Below, piece by piece: positions 60,566 to 64,000 of a stretch of DNA of 64,000 nucleotides. Every line of letters starts with the position of its first letter. The first letter of the stretch is position 1. The DNA comes from Nothopassalora personata (Eukaryota; Ascomycota; Dothideomycetes; Mycosphaerellales; Mycosphaerellaceae): NCBI GenBank assembly GCA_033816765.1, contig CM066292.1:4960001-5024000 (forward strand), given 5' to 3'. The notes below the pieces were generated by a model. That model was not told where the DNA came from, searched no databases, and was given only the letters and a program-made list of their open reading frames with translations. The position numbers and the translations under genes are program-made.

Positions 60566-63133
60566 TCACTCATCCGAAAGCTCATCCTCAACAACACGCC
60601 TCCCCTTCCTCGCCTCCCTCAAAACCTCCGCGGCAAATTCACACCCACTCGCAACCACTTTCGCTTCCTTATTGTTCCCAATGACCTCACTTTGAGGCAC
60701 AATCGAGATCAGATAGTACTTCAAGCCCGGCAACATCTCAGGTATCGCATGCGCCTGCTCGAAAGTCTGCTTGACAGCATCCGCGAACCCCTCCTTATGA
60801 GCTTTCTTCCGCAGCAAAATCATTATCGTGACTAACATCGTCTCAACAAAGACTCTGGTCTTCGACGTCAAGGCGCCAAAGGCGAGAGATTTGAGGATTG
60901 TGATGCGGAGCAGACGTTCGGCGACGAGGGTTGCGTAAAGCTTCGCCAGGTTGTATACTTTCCTTACGTCCGTTCCTTCAATCTCTTCAGGCTCGTCATC
61001 GGCATCATCGCGATTCTCGCCAAGTCTGCGGAAGATGTCTAGCAGAGCAAACTGCCAGGCTTTCCACATTTTGTGGTCGCCACAGAAACGGCATGCAATG
61101 AGAGTGTAGAAGTGGTTGTACACGGGCTCTGCTCCGACACAGTGGAGGAGAACTCGAGGGATCTCGAGCTGCTGTTTGTTCTTCAAGTTCAGCTTCTGGA
61201 TTCTTAAGAAAGCGTGCTCCGGGTCGATGGCGCCCGCGACGGCGATGAAGATAGCGCGCCGCACGTCGGTGTTCATGCCTTGCCGTCGCGCAAGCTTATC
61301 AAGATCAACACCGCCCGCTTCAGCATCGGAATCATCGCTATGATCTTGCTTGATCTCTGCTTGCTCCTGCTTCATCGTCGCAGCTTTGGACTCCTTCTTA
61401 GGCTGCCAGCTTGCACCGACCAGCCACCACTTGCCCTCCTTGTCGGTATCGCGCAGGTCCGCGAGTCCTATGCGAAGTGGCTCTTGAACGGTCTTGATAC
61501 TGCCGAGTGTCTTCTTCATCCGCTGCATGTGCTCAGCCATGAGCGCACTAGCCGCAACCCCCGTCTTCACTCGATTGTTCTTCAAGTTGTCGATCTGCTC
61601 GACCATGAATTGGGTCCTGACACTGACATTATCCTTGCCGATCGCAGAGATCGTGCGATGTAAGAGTAGGACAATGTCTTTCAAGGCAGAAGGATCATCC
61701 GAGCGCAGCTGCTGTCCAGATACACGGATGACTCTCACCAGAAGTTCTGTGGAGTTTTCACTGAAGTTGTCCCTCTCGAGCAGCATACGAATGTAGTCGA
61801 AGAGAATGTCGCTTGAGATGGCGTTTAGCGTGTAGAGATTCGCCAGGAATGCCAACAGATTCAGCGCTTGCTTGCCTTCATGGGAAGCATCTCTGCTGTA
61901 GTGCTCATCGAAAGCTTGCACAAGGGTTTCGAGCATCTGCCCACCAAAGTTCGGGCCGACGGTTCGATAGAGCGCCGCCGCAAAGCCCGCGTGCAGGATC
62001 AGAAACGTGTCGTTGAGTACGGCAGCGTCGCAGATCAAGCCTCGCAGCAGATGCACGAGAGTGGAAGTCACGTGTTGCCGAGCATTGTTCGCGTAGACTT
62101 CCTGAACCGAGTGCAGGATGGAGATGAGATTTGCTTCGGAAAGTCGGTTGAGCAGACCTTGGACTTGTCGACGAAGCTGTTTCAGCACTTCTTCGTCCGA
62201 GGAAGCCGCCTTCCGCATGGAGGGTGGTATGTATTTTGCGGGCGGCGCGGCATTGTCTTTGACCACCGGCGCAGGCGCAACATATGGATTCTCTTTGCCC
62301 TTTGTTGCTGGTGCCGGTGCTGCGTCCTCTATGACCAGTTCACGGTCGTCTTCATCGTCAAAGTCTCCTTCCGACAGCTCGTCGTCGGAAACCGGGTTGT
62401 CCAAGGCGCCAGGCGCATCTTCTTCATCACTGTCGCCAAGATGGTCAAAGCCACCAAATTTGGTGGCCTCTTCTATCTCCTCGGCGTCTTCCTCACTCTC
62501 CTCGGGCACCGCTTCCTTCTGCACCACCGCAGCAGCAGCTTTTCGTCTCTTGCTCTTCAGCCAATCGTCATCTCCAGGCCGCTTCCTCTTAGCCCCTAAG
62601 CCTCCATCACTGTCCCCGTCCGAGCCATGTAGCAGCCAGTCCAGCTCATCGTCGCCCGTCTTCTTCGACTTCTTGCCTTTGATGCCCAGCTTCTTCTCCA
62701 GTGCAGCAATCTCGGCATCGTCGTCCTCGAGCTTCGCTTTGGCACCTTTCTTGGAGATTGATGGACCCGCCAGCTCTTTTCCAAGCTCCAGCTCACCATC
62801 GTCTTCGCTCTCATCGTCATCCTCCCCAGACTCTGGCTGTCGTCTCTGCTTTAAGATGGACTTGGCAGGTTTCGCATCTTCCGTGGGCACTTTGGCCTTC
62901 GCTATGGGATTCCGTGGTGATGCACATGCGTCATCCTCCGATTCCCCGTCGTGCCGAGGTACTGCAACCCTTGGCTGTGGTCGTGGTGCTGCCCGTATGG
63001 ACTTCTTCTGCAACCGCTCTTGCTTTCGCTTGTCCTTGCGAGAAATGTGACGTTTCTTGCCGACTCGTCCACTATCGACCCTGTCAAGTAACACTGCAGG
63101 CAACTTGGGCCCTCCGTAGTTCGTTCGGCTCAT
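60566..63133 (-). CDS. SGD1: Nucleolar MIF4G-domain protein Sgd1/NOM1
   Basis: 855 residues from the ATG at 63133 (M-S-R-T-N-Y-G-G-P-K-L-P). The frame is open 37 codons further up, but without conservation-like sequence and beginning at GTG. The N-terminal ~310 residues are basic and acidic patches typical of nucleolar proteins (K-K-R-H-I-S-R-K-D-K-R-K, E-S-E-E-D-A-E-E). The MIF4G domain spans residues ~316-525 (L-K-Q-L-R-R-Q-V-Q-G-L-L-N-R-L-S-E; Y-R-T-V-G-P-N-F-G). The MA3 domain spans ~620-735 (D-V-R-R-A-I-F-I-A-V-A; Y-N-H-F-Y-T-L-I-A-C-R-F-C). Yeast Sgd1 is essential for 40S subunit assembly and works with the DEAD-box helicase Fal1. Length and domain order match the family. It is a single exon. 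It is divergent from SRP14 with ~206 bp between start codons. Confidence 0.93.
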   Translation of the reverse strand: MSRTNYGGPKLPAVLLDRVDSGRVGKKRHISRKDKRKQERLQKKSIRAAPRPQPRVAVPRHDGESEDDACASPRNPIAKAKVPTEDAKPAKSILKQRRQPESGEDDDESEDDGELELGKELAGPSISKKGAKAKLEDDDAEIAALEKKLGIKGKKSKKTGDDELDWLLHGSDGDSDGGLGAKRKRPGDDDWLKSKRRKAAAAVVQKEAVPEESEEDAEEIEEATKFGGFDHLGDSDEEDAPGALDNPVSDDELSEGDFDDEDDRELVIEDAAPAPATKGKENPYVAPAPVVKDNAAPPAKYIPPSMRKAASSDEEVLKQLRRQVQGLLNRLSEANLISILHSVQEVYANNARQHVTSTLVHLLRGLICDAAVLNDTFLILHAGFAAALYRTVGPNFGGQMLETLVQAFDEHYSRDASHEGKQALNLLAFLANLYTLNAISSDILFDYIRMLLERDNFSENSTELLVRVIRVSGQQLRSDDPSALKDIVLLLHRTISAIGKDNVSVRTQFMVEQIDNLKNNRVKTGVAASALMAEHMQRMKKTLGSIKTVQEPLRIGLADLRDTDKEGKWWLVGASWQPKKESKAATMKQEQAEIKQDHSDDSDAEAGGVDLDKLARRQGMNTDVRRAIFIAVAGAIDPEHAFLRIQKLNLKNKQQLEIPRVLLHCVGAEPVYNHFYTLIACRFCGDHKMWKAWQFALLDIFRRLGENRDDADDEPEEIEGTDVRKVYNLAKLYATLVAERLLRITILKSLAFGALTSKTRVFVETMLVTIMILLRKKAHKEGFADAVKQTFEQAHAIPEMLPGLKYYLISIVPQSEVIGNNKEAKVVASGCEFAAEVLREARKGRRVVEDELSDE

Positions 63134-63339
63134 CGTGCAATGTGTGCGATCATGATATAGACATATACAGTGAACAGCGACAGCAAAGAAGATCTGCTTG
63201 ACTTTTTGATGATCTGCATCCCGCATCCTGAACCCCACGCCCACGCGAGCTTACCGCTGCTATTTCGACTACACCTTCACCATGACTTCGATATGCCGCC
63301 TGATTCCGTACATATTGAGTTCCGGACCAAATCGTAATC
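63134..63339. promoter_or_regulatory. Shared upstream region of SGD1 and SRP14
   Basis: 206 bp separate the two divergent start codons, so both promoters must overlap or be shared. No clear TATA box. CATGATATAGACATATACAG (about 63150-63169) is the most AT-rich stretch. Coregulation is inferred from spacing only. Confidence 0.5.
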
Positions 63340-63863
63340 ATGCCAGACCACCTTGGCCACGATGAGGTACGACACACTCTTTGAACGGGCGCAACAACAC
63401 AATTCGCACTGACACGCGACAGTTCTTCGCACAACTCACATCCTTGATCGAGAAGACACAGCAAAAGGGTCACGGCTCCGTGTACCTCACACAAAAGCGA
63501 TGTAAGGCACTGTGGCATAATATAGGCAGCCGCATGTGCTAATATCCCGCAGTAACATACGACCCCAGTCAACCACAAGCACAAACCCCCACGACAGACG
63601 ACCTAAGCGACCTCAACCCTCCCAACCCTCTACCCATAATCATCCGAGCAACAGACGGCAAGAGCCAATCTAAAGACCGAAAAAAGAACAAGGACAAGAT
63701 CAAACTTCGTACGGTTGTGCAGCCGGACGATTTGGAAACTTTCTTCACGAGGTATGCGGAGGTGTGTAAGGCGGGCATGCAGAGTTTGAAGAAGAGGGAT
63801 CGGAGTAAGAGGAAGAAGGATAAGAAGGGGAAGAAGAAAGGCGAAGCGGGCCAGAAGAAATGA
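63340..63863 (+). CDS. srp14: Signal recognition particle subunit SRP14 (three exons)
   Basis: Exons 63340-63366, 63423-63501 and 63553-63863. Introns of 56 and 51 nt have GTACGA..ACAG and GTAAGG..GCAG borders, and the joined frame gives 138 residues. The ATG at 63340 starts M-P-D-H-L-G-H-D-E. Exon 2 encodes F-F-A-Q-L-T-S-L-I-E, and the junction restores L-T-Q-K-R-L-T-Y-D-P. The C-terminus has P-D-D-L-E-T-F-F-T-R-Y-A-E-V-C-K-A-G-M and a Lys-rich tail, both hallmarks of SRP14. With SRP9 or its fungal counterpart, SRP14 binds the Alu domain of SRP RNA and retards translation while the ribosome docks at the ER. The reading frame is unbroken and looks functional. The minus frames overlapping it are shadows. 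Confidence 0.93.
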
Positions 63864-64000
63864 TCATCAGGGTGAAGAGACGAGGGAACGACGACGTGAC
63901 AAAGATGGCATTGAAGAGAATATGGAATCGAGCAGGGTCACGCACGCGGGACATCAACGACCGCATGAGGTCCTAGACGGTCCACATAGACGTCGTCAGC
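63864..64000. other. Downstream of SRP14, nothing seen
   Basis: Probable 3' untranslated region of SRP14; no other feature recognised before the window end. Confidence 0.4.

Noticed and set aside
63134..63244. 37 extra N-terminal residues for SGD1 from a GTG
   Set aside because: Not conservation-like, hydrophobic and Cys-rich, and it starts without ATG; the ATG at 63133 gives a family-like start.

Overview
This window is from a filamentous ascomycete, most likely a Dothideomycete. Three things point there: 50-60 nt introns in an SRP14-type gene, an SGD1/NOM1-type gene, and about 47 kb of nested transposons with the signature of repeat-induced point mutation (RIP). In the left part CpA/TpG dinucleotides are scarce, TpA (TAG, CTA) is abundant and CpG is retained. 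As a result almost every transposon reading frame is broken by TAG/TAA that were probably CAG/CAA. The genus is not determinable by eye.

Layout. Positions 1 to about 47,720 are a transposon nest. A Ty3/Gypsy-like family (called R1 here) is present twice, head to head: 2282-9621 on + and 28699-13989 on -. Each copy is bordered by a roughly 370-400 bp repeat (copies A-E) that carries a 14-18 bp GC-rich perfect palindrome. Between the R1 copies lies a 4 kb element (called U) with one continuous, RIP-riddled frame of about 980 codons that I cannot assign to a family; a second partial U copy fills 1-1104. The - strand R1 copy is split by an intact, un-RIPped chromovirus (18903-26441: identical-looking LTRs, 5 bp TSD, gag and pol). 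To the right are two RIPped copies of a second chromovirus (called G2: 28741-35302 on +, 38676-45809 on -), each with matched LTRs and TSDs. G2 copy 2 sits inside a RIPped Copia element (about 35765-47720) and itself contains a 435 bp solo LTR. The order of insertions can be read from the nesting.

From about 47,720 to 64,000 base composition returns to normal and genes appear: a truncated short-chain dehydrogenase and a decayed flavin monooxygenase side by side, a RIPped hAT transposon (50135-53453, exact 8 bp TSD) that cut off the 3' end of a small gene, two or three uncharacterised genes, and at the right end a divergent pair of conserved housekeeping genes, SGD1/NOM1 (ribosome biogenesis) on - and SRP14 (signal recognition particle) on +.

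The best-supported mechanistic observations are in the intact chromovirus. It has a canonical -1 frameshift heptamer GGGAAAC, in the correct phase, two codons before the gag stop and followed after 5 nt by a hairpin. It also has a 10 nt stretch just after the 5' LTR that is complementary to an internal LTR segment, as in Tf1-type self-priming. The best candidates for something undescribed are the U protein and the inverted, palindrome-bearing termini of R1.
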